A stretch of 64,000 nucleotides of DNA, taken from NCBI RefSeq assembly GCF_900110535.1, contig NZ_FOJA01000001.1, forward strand, positions 744,001 to 808,000. The letters run 5' to 3'. The stretch is from Halobacterium jilantaiense. Lineage in GTDB: Archaea; Halobacteriota; Halobacteria; Halobacteriales; Halobacteriaceae. The position numbers and the translations under genes were made by a program. Under the pieces are notes generated by a model, which made no database searches, was not told the origin of the DNA, and worked only from the letters and a program-made list of their open reading frames with translations. Shown piece by piece: positions 8,536-17,699 of this stretch (within the stretch, counting starts at the first letter, position 1; each line of letters begins with the position of its first letter).

Positions 8536-9579
8536 TCAGGACAGCTTGCCGGCGGCGATGCGTTCGCGTGCGGAGTCGATAGTGTTCCGGTCGAAGTCGC
8601 CGGCGACGAGCGCGAGCACGGCGTGAACTTCCTCTCTATCGACTTTGACGTCGCCCTCGCGGACCACGTCTTGCGGGCGGTCGCCGAGTTCGCGCATCGT
8701 CCCGACCGCGAGTAGGAACGGGACGGTCCACGCGGCGAGCGTGTTCCCCTGGCTGGTCGGCATCACCTCCAGCCAGCGCTGTGCGCCGTCGACGTAGCCT
8801 CGGGCGCGGTCGGTGACGCGCTCGACGACCGAGCCGACGCGGGTGGCGTTCTCGGGGTCCGCGACCTCGTCGGGGTCGAGGCCGTGGTCGTCGAGCCACG
8901 CCTGCGGGAGGTAGACGTTGTTCTCCTCCTCGTAGTCCGGGCGCACGTCCTTCGCGACGTTCACGAGCTGGAGGAGCAACGCGAACGACCGGGCGTTCTC
9001 CCGCATCGCGTCGGCTGCATCGGGCGTGGCGTCGTGGGCGAGCAGTTCGGTGACGAGCTCGCCGACAGTGCCCGCGACGTACCAGCAGTACTCCTCGAGT
9101 TCGGTCGCCGACTGGATGCGGAGCCCGCCGGCGTCCGCGTACCGCTCGACGAACGACGCCATCCCGGTCGCCATCTCGCGAACTGTCGGCCGGATAGCCT
9201 CTCTGGCGTCCTCGTCGAGGCTCTCGAACGCGGCGACCACGCGGGGGGCCTCGGCGACGACGCGCCAGTCGGCGTTCGGGTCGTCCGGGACGTACTCGGC
9301 GACCGCAGTCTCGAAGTCGTCGACCGTCGTCTCGTCGTCGGTGTCGAGGACGGCGTCGTAGGTCTCTAGGAGCACGCGCTGCTCGTCCGGGGGAATCGAC
9401 GTGGCGTCCTCGACGGTGTCGGCGACCCGACAGAGGAGGTAGCCGACGCAGATGCGCGTCGCCATCGGCTCTTCGAGGGCGTCGATGGTCAGCGCGAACG
9501 TCCGGGAGACGTCCTGTACCGCGTCGTGGCACCACTCGCGGTCCGACATTGTCGGCGGCTGGGACTGACGGCCGTCCAT
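8536..9579 (-). CDS. Squalene/phytoene synthase family protein
   Basis: Head-to-head prenyl transferase making squalene or phytoene for carotenoids and neutral lipids. Up to 347 residues; first aspartate-rich motif in CRVADTVED, second in NVAKDVRPDYEEENNVYLP, and SRTFALTI near the N-terminus. The second motif followed by NNVYLP looks more like squalene synthase than bacterial CrtB, but product cannot be settled from sequence. Start: ATG at 9579 has a TATA-like box about 28 bases upstream (minus strand, around 9604-9612); a second Met at 9549 (MSDREWC) is possible and better matches family length. Confidence 0.88.
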   Translation of the reverse strand: MDGRQSQPPTMSDREWCHDAVQDVSRTFALTIDALEEPMATRICVGYLLCRVADTVEDATSIPPDEQRVLLETYDAVLDTDDETTVDDFETAVAEYVPDDPNADWRVVAEAPRVVAAFESLDEDAREAIRPTVREMATGMASFVERYADAGGLRIQSATELEEYCWYVAGTVGELVTELLAHDATPDAADAMRENARSFALLLQLVNVAKDVRPDYEEENNVYLPQAWLDDHGLDPDEVADPENATRVGSVVERVTDRARGYVDGAQRWLEVMPTSQGNTLAAWTVPFLLAVGTMRELGDRPQDVVREGDVKVDREEVHAVLALVAGDFDRNTIDSARERIAAGKLS

Positions 9580-9603
9580 TACTCGTCGCCAATTATGGTG
9601 GGG

Positions 9604-9700
9604 GAATACAAAAGGGATTGGGGCGCTGGCCGGGACAGCGGGCCGGCACCGGCACAGCGAGACCCGGAGGCGGGAGCCGGGATGAGAACAGTAAAGGATT
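9604..9700. promoter_or_regulatory. Divergent promoter pair, prenyl synthase / acyl-CoA dehydrogenase
   Basis: On the minus strand TTTTGTATTCC is centred near 9608, about 29 bases before the ATG at 9579. On the plus strand AGTAAAGG is centred near 9694, about 26 bases before the ATG at 9720. Both spacings fit leaderless haloarchaeal promoters. Confidence 0.55.
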
Positions 9701-9719
9701 GACCGACGAACCGTTACGC

Positions 9720-10862
9720 ATGGACTTCACGCGCTCCGCAGAGCACAGCCAGATAACCGACATGGTCGCGGAGTTCGTCGACGAGGAAGTGAAACCCCGG
9801 GCCGCCGAAATCGACAAAGAGGACGAGTTCCCGTGGGACCTCGTCGAGGAGATGAGCGAACTCGGCCTGATGGGGATGCCGTTCCCCGAGGAGTACGACG
9901 GCGCGGGCCTCGACTACCACGCGTACGCCAGCGCCCTCGAGGAGATTGCTCGCGGCAGCGGCGGGCTCGGCACCGTCGTCGCGGCGCACACGAGCCTCGC
10001 CGGGAACATGCTGTACGAGTACGGCGACGAGGATCAGAAACAGGAGTACCTCGCGGGTCTGAACCGCGGTGACGACATCGGCGCGTTCGCGCTCTCGGAG
10101 GCAGAGGCGGGCTCCGACGTGCCGTCGATGCAGACGACGGCCGAACGGGACGGCGACGAGTACGTCCTGAACGGCGACAAGCTCTGGATTTCGAACGGGA
10201 GCGTCGCGAACACCGTGACCGTGTTCGCGAAGACCGACCCCGATGCGGGCCACCGCGGCATCTCGTCGTTCGTCGTTCGACCCGAGGAGGACGACGGCTT
10301 CATCGTCGAGGGCACCGAGGAGAAGCTCGGCGACAAGGGCTGTCCGACCGCCGAACTCCGCTTCGACGACATGCGCATTCCCGCGGACCGCATCCTCGGC
10401 GAGGAGGGCGACGGCTTCCGGCACGCGCTGGAGACGCTGAACGGTGGCCGCATCACCATCGCGGCGCGCTCCATCGGGCTGGCGCGAGCGGCGCTGGAGG
10501 ACTCCCTGGAGTACGCCCAGGACCGCGAGCAGTTCGACCAGCCCATCAGCGACTTCCAGACCATCCAGCACAAGCTCGCCGACATGGACACGAAAGTCGA
10601 GTCGGCCGAACTGCTGATGCACAAGGCGGCGGACAAGAAGATGCGCGGCGAGCGCTTCATCAAGGAGGCCGCGCAGGCGAAGCTGTACGCCTCCGAGATT
10701 TCTCGCGAGGTCACCAACGAGGGCATCCAGATTCACGGCGGCTACGGCTACACGAAGGACTTCGACGTGGAGCGGTACTACCGCGACGCGAAGCTCAACG
10801 AAATCTACGAGGGGACCTCGGAAGTGCTGCGAAACACCATCGCGAACGAACTGCTGGACTGA
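9720..10862 (+). CDS. Acyl-CoA dehydrogenase
   Basis: FAD-dependent alpha,beta-dehydrogenation of acyl-CoA thioesters, passing electrons to ETF. 380 residues, the standard length. Features: N-terminal helical domain, the FAD-binding signature ALSEAEAGSDVPSMQTTAE, the substrate-side KLWISNG strand, and the C-terminal domain ending QIHGGYGYTKDFDVERYYRDAK with the catalytic Glu in IYEGTSEVLRNTIA. It reads like a short-chain/butyryl-type enzyme; chain length is not resolvable. The longer open frame starting at 9549 is upstream non-coding sequence. Confidence 0.94.
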   Translation: MDFTRSAEHSQITDMVAEFVDEEVKPRAAEIDKEDEFPWDLVEEMSELGLMGMPFPEEYDGAGLDYHAYASALEEIARGSGGLGTVVAAHTSLAGNMLYEYGDEDQKQEYLAGLNRGDDIGAFALSEAEAGSDVPSMQTTAERDGDEYVLNGDKLWISNGSVANTVTVFAKTDPDAGHRGISSFVVRPEEDDGFIVEGTEEKLGDKGCPTAELRFDDMRIPADRILGEEGDGFRHALETLNGGRITIAARSIGLARAALEDSLEYAQDREQFDQPISDFQTIQHKLADMDTKVESAELLMHKAADKKMRGERFIKEAAQAKLYASEISREVTNEGIQIHGGYGYTKDFDVERYYRDAKLNEIYEGTSEVLRNTIANELLD

Positions 10863-10905
10863 GCAACGGGACTACCGCCTGATAAACTCTCGTTGACTCC
10901 TTTAG

Positions 10906-11424
10906 CTACGACGCGAGTTCGTCGAAGTCGACGACTTCCGGGCCGGTCATGACGAGTTCGCCGCCGTCGCTGTGGCACGGCGCGTCCGTACCAGCGTCGA
11001 ACTCGCCGTCGCCGTCGCTGTCGGCGTAGGCGACGACGCGAATCTCGTGTGAGCCCCGCAGTGGGTCGTCGAGAACGACCGTGTCTCCGTCCGCCGCAAC
11101 CGCGTAATCGGGGTTCGTATTGCTGACTTTCGTCGTCCCAAGGACCGTCTCGTCTTCGAGCACGACGAGGAGGGCGCTGCTGTCCGCGGGCAGCGTGTAT
11201 CCGACGGCGACCTCGTCGGTCGACCAGCCGTAGTCGCCGGGGCTCCCGAGCCCGTAGAACGCCAGCCCGCTCGGACAGCCGTCCTGAACTGGCGTCGGCG
11301 TTCCGGACTGCGGAATCGTCGTCGGCTGGTCGCTCCCACCGGTCCCGCCCACAGAGAGACAGCCCGCGAGCACCACGAGGACGACCACACTCAGTACGAC
11401 TGCCGGCCGAGGCCCGATGTCCAT
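10906..11424 (-). CDS. Predicted lipoprotein
   Basis: 172 residues with a hydrophobic signal segment (15-20 residues) ending in the lipobox LAGC, so the mature protein is probably lipid-anchored on the outer face of the membrane. A Thr/Pro/Gln-rich spacer follows, then a beta-rich domain with an acidic calcium-like loop ADSDGDGEFDAGTDAPC near 135-150. Two further Cys could form a disulfide. The layout recalls haloarchaeal DUF7282-type exported domains; function unknown. TATA-like CTTTCTTC lies about 26 bases before the start. Confidence 0.75.
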   Translation of the reverse strand: MDIGPRPAVVLSVVVLVVLAGCLSVGGTGGSDQPTTIPQSGTPTPVQDGCPSGLAFYGLGSPGDYGWSTDEVAVGYTLPADSSALLVVLEDETVLGTTKVSNTNPDYAVAADGDTVVLDDPLRGSHEIRVVAYADSDGDGEFDAGTDAPCHSDGGELVMTGPEVVDFDELAS

Positions 11425-11579
11425 ACCACGTCTTCACCACCCGAGAAGAAAGCGGTCAGGGAGGGTCAAACGAGCGCTTGGGTCGGTGCGCCGGACAGCA
11501 GGGAGGCGCACGGTGCGGTTGGGGACGCTGAACTGACACCGACACGGAGCTACTTGTGTGTCGGCCGCGAACGCCCGGT

Positions 11580-12011
11580 ATGAGTCAGGGCGAGGTGCTC
11601 GTCCCGCTGGACGGGTCGCCGCTAGCCGACGAGGCGCTCCGGGAGGCGCTGGCGCTGTTCGACGCCCCGGTCACCGTGTTGAACGTGGTGACGCCGCTGG
11701 ACAGCGGGATGAGCGAGGGCGGCGTCCTCCAACGCGACGAACAGCGGGAGGCCGCGGCGATGGAACGCGCGGATTCGCTGGTCGCGCGGGCGAGCGACCG
11801 GGCTGCCAGCCAGGGGCGAACCGTGGAGACCGTCGTGGAGACCGGGGAGCCGGCGGAGACGATTCTCGCGTACGTCGAGGCCAACGACGTCGACCACGTC
11901 GTGATGGGGGGCCACGGCGGCCCGGACGCCGGGCTGGCCGAACGCCTGCTTGGGACGGTCGCGACGAAGGTCGTGACCGAGTCGCCGACGTCCGTCACGG
12001 TCGTTCGGTGA
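11580..12011 (+). CDS. Universal stress protein (UspA family)
   Basis: Small cytoplasmic Rossmann-like nucleotide-binding protein, 143 residues. The ATP-binding signature G-x2-G-x9-G-S/T is present in GGHGG...LLGTVA near residues 112-128, so this copy probably binds ATP. It converges with the phosphate permease gene, only 3 bases between stops, a common haloarchaeal arrangement of Usp proteins beside transporters. TATA-like CTACTTGTG lies about 27 bases upstream. Confidence 0.9.
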   Translation: MSQGEVLVPLDGSPLADEALREALALFDAPVTVLNVVTPLDSGMSEGGVLQRDEQREAAAMERADSLVARASDRAASQGRTVETVVETGEPAETILAYVEANDVDHVVMGGHGGPDAGLAERLLGTVATKVVTESPTSVTVVR

Positions 12012-12014
12012 ACG

Positions 12015-13220
12015 TCACGGGCCGAGGACCGCAGCGAGCCCCCTGTACGCGCCGAAGCCGACGAGCACGGACCCGACGAGTGTCACGACCCAGAACGTGA
12101 CCGTGGTGAGGATTTTGCCGCGAGAGACACCCGCCGACCCGCCGGCGAGCCCGCCGCCGATGACGCCGGAGATGATGATGTTGTTGAACGAGATGGGGAT
12201 GCCGAGGAAGATGGCGGCCTGCGCGATGATGAACCCCGGGACGAGGGCTGCGATGGACCGTCGGACGCCGAGTTGCGCGTACTCCCGGGAGGTCGCCTGG
12301 AGAAGGCGGGGGGCACCCATCCACGCGCCGCCGAGGATGCCGGCCGCGCCGAGCGCGAGCAGGACGAGGCTCGGGAGTTCGAGTTCGGCGCTGTAGAGGT
12401 TCTCGAGGGGACCGGTCGCCAGTCCCACCTGGCTGCCGCCGCTGGAGAACGCGACGATGCTCCCGAGCACGAGCAGGAACGTCTTCACGCCGCCCTCGAC
12501 GGACTGCTTGGTTCGCGCTCGGATGAACTGGAATCCGAGCGCCGCGAACACCAGAGACACCGCAACGGCAGCGGCGTCGACACCAGCCACGCTCGGCGTG
12601 TCGACGGTTCGCGCGACTGCGCCCGCGAGCGAGCCCTGGCTCGCGCCGGGCGGCGACGGCAGCACGCTCAGCCGGACGTTCGCGACGACGCCCGCGACGA
12701 GCGCGGCGAGCAGCGGAATCGAGACTGTCTCGGGCACGTCGTCGCGGCGCAGCAGCGACGCCGTTGCGTACGCGAGCCCGCCGGAGACCGGCGGGACGAG
12801 CGCCCAGAAGACGGCGATGCGCTGGTAGGTGCCGATGGCGGGATCGCCCCCGAGCGAGCGGCCGACGCCGACCATCGCGCCCGTAGTGGCGAACGCCGCG
12901 GGCACGGGGTAGCCGGTGTAGATGCCGAACGCCATGAAGCTGGTCGCGGTGAGCAGCCCGGCCGTCGCCGCCAGCGACGTGATGTCGACGCCGTCGACGA
13001 GTCCGGCACCGACCGTCTCGGAGATTGCGCCGCCCTGTGTGAGCGCGCCCGCGGCGGCGAGAATCCCGATGAGGAACGCCGCCCGCATCGTCGACACGGC
13101 GTTCGCGCCGATTGCGGGGGCGAACGGCGGCGAGTTGCTGTTCGCGCCGAGCGTCCACGCCGTCCCGAGGCTGGTCGCGGTGGCGACGGCGACCAGCGCC
13201 CAGAAGACGACGTCAGCCAT
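12015..13220 (-). CDS. Inorganic phosphate transporter, PiT/PHO-4 family
   Basis: Membrane phosphate:cation symporter, 401 residues with about ten hydrophobic helices. The duplicated PiT signature is seen N-terminally as GANSNSPPFAPAIGA (residues about 26-40) and again in the C-terminal half (ISFNNIIISGVIGGGLAGG). Variation of the canonical GANDVANA motif leaves the ion open (phosphate or sulfate), but the overall family is clear. Divergent from the DUF7111-like gene; a TATATATC element on its strand at about 13264-13272 could drive it with a short leader. Confidence 0.88.
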   Translation of the reverse strand: MADVVFWALVAVATATSLGTAWTLGANSNSPPFAPAIGANAVSTMRAAFLIGILAAAGALTQGGAISETVGAGLVDGVDITSLAATAGLLTATSFMAFGIYTGYPVPAAFATTGAMVGVGRSLGGDPAIGTYQRIAVFWALVPPVSGGLAYATASLLRRDDVPETVSIPLLAALVAGVVANVRLSVLPSPPGASQGSLAGAVARTVDTPSVAGVDAAAVAVSLVFAALGFQFIRARTKQSVEGGVKTFLLVLGSIVAFSSGGSQVGLATGPLENLYSAELELPSLVLLALGAAGILGGAWMGAPRLLQATSREYAQLGVRRSIAALVPGFIIAQAAIFLGIPISFNNIIISGVIGGGLAGGSAGVSRGKILTTVTFWVVTLVGSVLVGFGAYRGLAAVLGP

Positions 13221-13327
13221 TCGGTGCAGGCCCCGGGGTCATGTCGTGGCTTTCGGCGGTGGGTGATATATACGTTCCCGCGGGCAGAGCCGCCGCGTTT
13301 TTGCCCGCGCCGGCCGAACTCCCGCCG

Positions 13328-13603
13328 ATGACCGAGGAGACCGCCGAGGCCGACGGTATCACTGCCCGGTACTACGAGACGGAGACGGAACGCGTCCTGG
13401 AGTTCTCCAGCGACACGGGGACCGCGGCGGTCGCGCAGAACGTCGAGGGGTACGCGATGCTGAAGGTGCGGCCGTCCGCGGACGGCGACGAGCTGGAGCG
13501 CTACTACGGCTTCGACATGGCGCTCGACCACGCCGCCGAACTGCTCGGCGTGAGCGAGCACGACCTCCCGGTGCCCGAGGCCGCGTCGGACATGGGGATG
13601 TAG
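13328..13603 (+). CDS. Conserved haloarchaeal protein (DUF7111-like)
   Basis: 91 residues, acidic, no membrane segment. It begins MTEETAEADGITARYYETET and has alternating beta-strand pattern. No catalytic motif is visible; I know similar hypothetical proteins only from haloarchaea. A T-rich element (GTTTTTGC, near 13298-13305) sits about 27 bases before the ATG, supporting this start. Function unknown. Confidence 0.75.
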   Translation: MTEETAEADGITARYYETETERVLEFSSDTGTAAVAQNVEGYAMLKVRPSADGDELERYYGFDMALDHAAELLGVSEHDLPVPEAASDMGM

Positions 13604-13673
13604 CCCGCGGCGAGTCCGCGACTTGGTCCCCGGTTCCGCACACCTTTTGAACCCACTTGCAGTACGGACGTAC

Positions 13674-14858
13674 ATGACAGATGCACGCGTGGCCGGCGTG
13701 GGGCTGACGCACTTCGGCGTCCACCCGGAGCGGACGAGCCGCGACTTGTTCGCGGAGGCGGGACTCGCCGCGCTCGACGACGCGGGAGTCGACCGCGAGG
13801 ACGTCGAGGCCGTCCACTACGGGAACTTCATGGGAGAGCTGAGCGAACACCAGGGCCACCAGGGGCCGCTGGCGGCCGAAGCACTGGGGCTCGACGTGCC
13901 GGCGACGCGCTACGAGTCGGCGTGCGCGTCCAGCGGCGTGGCGCTCCGGCAGGCCGTCCGGGACGTCCGGAACGGGGAGGCCGACGTGGTCGTGGTCGGC
14001 GGTAGCGAGCGCATGAACAACCTCAGCACCGCGGAGTCGACGGAGGCGCTGGCCATCGCGGCCGACGACCTCTACGAGGTGCGGGCGGGGATGACGTTCC
14101 CCGGCGCGTACGCGCTGATGGCGTCGGCGTACTTCGAGGCGTTCGGCGGCTCCCGGGAGGACCTCGCGCATATCGCGGTGAAGAACCACGCGAACGCGCT
14201 GGGCAACGACCACGCCCAGTACCAGCGCGAGATTACCGTCGAGGACGCCCTCGATTCGCCGCCGGTGGCCGAACCGCTGCACCTCTACGACGCCTGTCCC
14301 GTCACCGACGGCGCGAGCGCGGTCGTTCTCGTCAGCGAGGCGTACGCGGCCGAGCACGACGTCGACGCCGACGTGGCGGTCACGGGCACGGGCCAGGGCG
14401 GCGACAACATGGCGCTCCAGGACCGCGACGACATGGCGACCTCTCCGGCCGCGACCGACGCCGCCGAGGAGGCGTACGCGGACGCCGGCGTCTCGCCGGG
14501 CGACGTAGACCTGGCGGAAGTCCACGACTGCTTCACCATCGCGGAGGTGTTGGCGACCGAGTCCCTGGGCTTCTTCGAGCACGGCGAGGGGGTCACGGCC
14601 GCCCGCGAGGGTGTCACGACCCGCGACGGCGACCTCCCGGTGAATCTCTCGGGCGGCCTGAAAGCGAAGGGGCACCCCGTCGGTGCGACCGGCACCAGTC
14701 AGGTCGCCGAGCTGACGAAGCTGCTGCGGGGCGACCACGTGAACAGCGAGCACGTCGCCGACGCGTCCACGGCTGTCGCGCACAACGCCGGTGGGACGGT
14801 CGCGAGCGCGGTGGTCCACGTGCTCGAAGCCGTCGACGACGAGGAGGTGGGAGCATGA
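13674..14858 (+). CDS. Thiolase family protein (acetyl-CoA C-acyltransferase)
   Basis: Thiolytic cleavage or Claisen condensation of acyl-CoAs. 394 residues: nucleophilic Cys84 in YESACASSG, HDCFTIAE and the C-terminal GGLKAKGHPVGATGTSQ motif with the active-site His. The subgroup is the archaeal thiolase that pairs with a DUF35 OB-fold protein, which here is the next gene, overlapping by ATGA (14855-14858). In archaea such pairs can act with HMG-CoA synthase or in lipid degradation; nearby beta-oxidation genes favour the latter. TATA-like CTTTTGAA lies about 28 bases upstream. Confidence 0.92.
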   Translation: MTDARVAGVGLTHFGVHPERTSRDLFAEAGLAALDDAGVDREDVEAVHYGNFMGELSEHQGHQGPLAAEALGLDVPATRYESACASSGVALRQAVRDVRNGEADVVVVGGSERMNNLSTAESTEALAIAADDLYEVRAGMTFPGAYALMASAYFEAFGGSREDLAHIAVKNHANALGNDHAQYQREITVEDALDSPPVAEPLHLYDACPVTDGASAVVLVSEAYAAEHDVDADVAVTGTGQGGDNMALQDRDDMATSPAATDAAEEAYADAGVSPGDVDLAEVHDCFTIAEVLATESLGFFEHGEGVTAAREGVTTRDGDLPVNLSGGLKAKGHPVGATGTSQVAELTKLLRGDHVNSEHVADASTAVAHNAGGTVASAVVHVLEAVDDEEVGA

Positions 14859-15238
14859 GCGAGGACGTGCGGGACGCCGGCTACGACGACTTCGTGGACG
14901 CGCTCGCGGCCGGCGACGGCTACTACCTGGAGTGCAGCGAGGGTCACGGCAGCCTGCCGCCGCGGCTGGCGTGCCCGCAGTGCGGCGACCGCGACCTCGC
15001 GGAGACGCCGCTGCCCGAGACGGGGACCGTCGACTCGTGTTCGACGCTCCACGTGGCGACGCCGGCGTTCGCCGACGACGCGCCCTACGTCGTCGCCGTG
15101 GTGGACTTCGGTGCGGTGCGGCTCACCGGGCAGGTGCGTGCAGACCCCGGCGAGGTCGACATCGGGACCGAGGTCACCGCGAGTGTCGGCGAGACGGAGA
15201 CGACCGGCGAGCGCCTAGTGACGTTCGAGCGCCGGTAG
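14855..15238 (+). CDS. Zn-ribbon domain-containing OB-fold protein (DUF35)
   Basis: 127 residues. N-terminal helix, then a rubredoxin-like zinc ribbon with CPQC and an upstream partial Cys/His pair (ECSEGHG), then an OB fold. In archaeal thiolase/HMG-CoA synthase complexes DUF35 proteins bind the CoA pantetheine arm and bridge the enzymes. The four-base overlap with the thiolase gene supports a physical partnership. Its 3' end overlaps the convergent hydrolase gene by 24 bases. Confidence 0.9.
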   Translation: MSEDVRDAGYDDFVDALAAGDGYYLECSEGHGSLPPRLACPQCGDRDLAETPLPETGTVDSCSTLHVATPAFADDAPYVVAVVDFGAVRLTGQVRADPGEVDIGTEVTASVGETETTGERLVTFERR

Positions 15239-16150
15239 CTCGTCGCGCACCGCTTCGAGGAAGGAGTCGGGCTGTTCTGCGTGCGGGAGCAGGCTGGTGT
15301 CGTCGAGGACGACCAGCCGAACGTCCGCGTCGTCCGCGAGGTCGTGGCCCTCCGACAGCGGTGTGATTTTCGCCTCTCGGCCCCAGACGAGCGTGACGGG
15401 GGCGTCGACGCCGGCGAGCGTGTCCGCGAGGTCGACGTTCGGGTCGAGGAAGCTGCCGGCGAAGGACGCGGGCGCGAACCGCGCGCCGGGCTGGTGGCTC
15501 GTGGTGTACTGGTAGTCCACGAGGCCCTCGGGGACGTTCTCGGTTCGGTAGAAGGCGTCGCGGTCGTTGAACCACTCGAGGCCGCGCCGGCTGGTGAGCG
15601 CGTTGAACAGCCCGGAGCCGACGACCGGCGTCCGGAGCAGGCGACGCACCACCGGCCGGCGCTGTCCGGTGTCGGCGGTCGGGCAGACGAGCACGAGTCC
15701 CGAGAGGTCGGCCTCGTCGGCGGCCATCGCGGCCCACGACCCGGTCAGGGAGGACGCGACGACGACCGCGTCCTCGGCCGTATCGGTGACGAAGTCGGCG
15801 ACGAACTGCTCGTAGAGCTTCGACGTGTACGCGACCGGCGGTCGGTCGCTGCGGCCGAACCCGGGGAGGTCGGGCGCGAGCACGTGGTAGTCCTCGGCGA
15901 GCGCGTCGAACACCTCGCCGAACTCGCGGCTGGACGCGGCGGCGTTCACGCCGTGCAGGAGCACCACGTCCGGGTGCTCGGGGTCGCCCGCCTCGGTGTA
16001 GGCGATGTCGAAGCCGCGCCAGTGGTACGTCCCCTGGTCGCCGTCGAGGGCGGGGTCGAGGTCGCCGACTCGGGCTCGGAGGAGGCGGTTCGCGCCCGCC
16101 GTAGCGGCGACGCCGGCGGCGGCACCAGCGAGGAGTCTGCGGAGTCGCAT
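15215..16150 (-). CDS. Alpha/beta hydrolase
   Basis: 311 residues. The hydrophobic N-terminus with an RR pair may be a signal or anchor. HGVNAAASS is the oxyanion region, the nucleophile elbow is ASSLTGS (small-residue version of GxSxG), and the catalytic His is in LLPHAEQP. The usual acid position in the strand WGREAKITP shows no Asp at the expected site, though a nearby acid may substitute. Similar to haloalkane dehalogenase/epoxide hydrolase-like proteins; substrate unknown. Confidence 0.85.
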   Translation of the reverse strand: MRLRRLLAGAAAGVAATAGANRLLRARVGDLDPALDGDQGTYHWRGFDIAYTEAGDPEHPDVVLLHGVNAAASSREFGEVFDALAEDYHVLAPDLPGFGRSDRPPVAYTSKLYEQFVADFVTDTAEDAVVVASSLTGSWAAMAADEADLSGLVLVCPTADTGQRRPVVRRLLRTPVVGSGLFNALTSRRGLEWFNDRDAFYRTENVPEGLVDYQYTTSHQPGARFAPASFAGSFLDPNVDLADTLAGVDAPVTLVWGREAKITPLSEGHDLADDADVRLVVLDDTSLLPHAEQPDSFLEAVRDELPALERH

Positions 16151-16192
16151 GAGAGAACCGAGAACTGCCAGGTGTTTAGCCGTTGTGTCGGG

Positions 16193-17161
16193 TCAGTCGC
16201 CGAGGGCGTCCCGGACCGGTGCGACCACGTCGTCGGCGACCTCGTAGGGCGTGGTCTCGCCGGCGTCGATGCGCGCGACGAGTTCGTCGATGCCGCCGCG
16301 GGCTTCCAGTTCGGCTTCGAGGAGTTCGCTGGCGTCCTCCCGGAGGAGGGTCCGGAGCTCTTCGGCGTACCGCGTGTGGCGTTTCTCCTCGCGTCGGCCC
16401 GACTCGTCGAGCCAGTCGGTGTGGGCCTCGAAGACGTCCATCAGTTCGGGGACGCCGGTGCCGTCTTTCGCGATGGTCTCGGCGATTTCGGGGTCCCAGT
16501 CGCCGTCCTCGGCGTCCCGCAAGTCGAGCATGTTCCGGAGTTCGGTGACAGTCTTGTTCGCGCCCTCGAGGTCGGCCTTGTTGACGACGAAGACGTCTCC
16601 GATTTCGAGGATGCCGGCCTTCAGCATCTGGACGTCGTCACCGGAGGACGGCGGCACGAGCACGGCCACCGTGTCGGCCGTCTTCACGACGTCGACCTCG
16701 TTCTGGCCGGCACCGACGGTTTCGATGATGATCTTGTCTTTGCCGAACGCGTCCAGTGCTTTCACGGCGTCCGCGGTCGCGGTGGAGAGCCCGCCGAGGC
16801 TGCCGCGGGCGGACATCGACCGGAAGAACACGTCCATGTCCGTCGCGGTCGACGCCATCCGGATGCGGTCGCCGAGAACAGCGCCGCCCGTGAACGGACT
16901 GGACGGGTCGACGGCGATGACGCCGACGGTCAAGCCCTGGTCGCGGTACGCTTTCGCGAGTTTGTCCACGAGCGTGGACTTCCCGGAGCCGGGGCTCCCC
17001 GTGATGCCGATGACGTCGGCGTTCCCGGTGTGGGGGTAGAGCGCCGAGACGACGCCGCGGTAGCCCGGCGTCCGGTTCTCGATTTTCGTGATGGCGCGGG
17101 CGAGCGCCCGGTGTTTGCCGTCGAGGAGCTCCGAGACGAGTTCGGGCTGGTCGGTCGCCAT
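16193..17161 (-). CDS. meaB: Methylmalonyl-CoA mutase-associated GTPase MeaB
   Basis: G3E-family P-loop GTPase that gates adenosylcobalamin loading and protects methylmalonyl-CoA mutase. 322 residues: helical N-terminus, Walker A GSPGSGKST at about 55-63, DPSSPFTGG switch I region, ETVGAGQNEVD switch II, base-recognition NKAD, and a C-terminal dimerisation arm. It follows the small mutase subunit with one base between stop and start. The large subunit is encoded 13 kb away. Confidence 0.94.
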   Translation of the reverse strand: MATDQPELVSELLDGKHRALARAITKIENRTPGYRGVVSALYPHTGNADVIGITGSPGSGKSTLVDKLAKAYRDQGLTVGVIAVDPSSPFTGGAVLGDRIRMASTATDMDVFFRSMSARGSLGGLSTATADAVKALDAFGKDKIIIETVGAGQNEVDVVKTADTVAVLVPPSSGDDVQMLKAGILEIGDVFVVNKADLEGANKTVTELRNMLDLRDAEDGDWDPEIAETIAKDGTGVPELMDVFEAHTDWLDESGRREEKRHTRYAEELRTLLREDASELLEAELEARGGIDELVARIDAGETTPYEVADDVVAPVRDALGD

Positions 17162-17162
17162 C

Positions 17163-17579
17163 TCAGTCACGCTGCGGGACGTTGTTCTCGATGAACTCGA
17201 TGGTCTCGGCCATCGGCGTGCCCGGCCCGAAGATGGCGTCGACGCCCGCGTCCTCCAGTTCGGGTCGGTCCTCGTCGGGGATGATGCCACCGACGATGAC
17301 CAGCGTGTCGTCGAAGGCGTCGTACTCCTCGAGGCCCTCGATGATTTTCGGGACGAGCGTGTTGTGCGCACCGGAGAGGATGGAGATGCCGAGCACGTCG
17401 ACGTCCTCCTGAACGGCGGCCTGCACGATTTCCTCGGGGGCCTTGTGGAGCCCCGAGTAGATGACTTCGAAGCCGGCGTCCCTGAACGCCCGCGTGATGA
17501 CGTGGGCACCCCGGTCGTGGCCGTCCAGCCCGACCTTCGCCACGAGACACCGGACGTTCCGCTGAGTTTCCTCGCTCAT
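17163..17579 (-). CDS. Methylmalonyl-CoA mutase small subunit (B12-binding domain)
   Basis: 138 residues forming only the cobalamin-binding domain: DGHDRG supplies the cobalt-coordinating His, followed by SGLH, SILSGAHNTL and GGIIPDED, the expected B12 signatures. In archaea the mutase is split into this chain and a catalytic chain (encoded at 30784-32487 here). The start MSEETQRN at 17579 is preferred over an upstream GTG at 17609. Coupled to meaB downstream. Confidence 0.94.
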   Translation of the reverse strand: MSEETQRNVRCLVAKVGLDGHDRGAHVITRAFRDAGFEVIYSGLHKAPEEIVQAAVQEDVDVLGISILSGAHNTLVPKIIEGLEEYDAFDDTLVIVGGIIPDEDRPELEDAGVDAIFGPGTPMAETIEFIENNVPQRD

Positions 17580-17699
17580 GGACGAAGAATTGCCGCATGA
17601 CCGTTTCACTCTAACGGACTTGTATTACAGTTACGGTTGCACTACTCCAATTCGGCTTGAAGCGAAAACGGGTTCCCCCACCCGTCCTAACGTCCGGAC

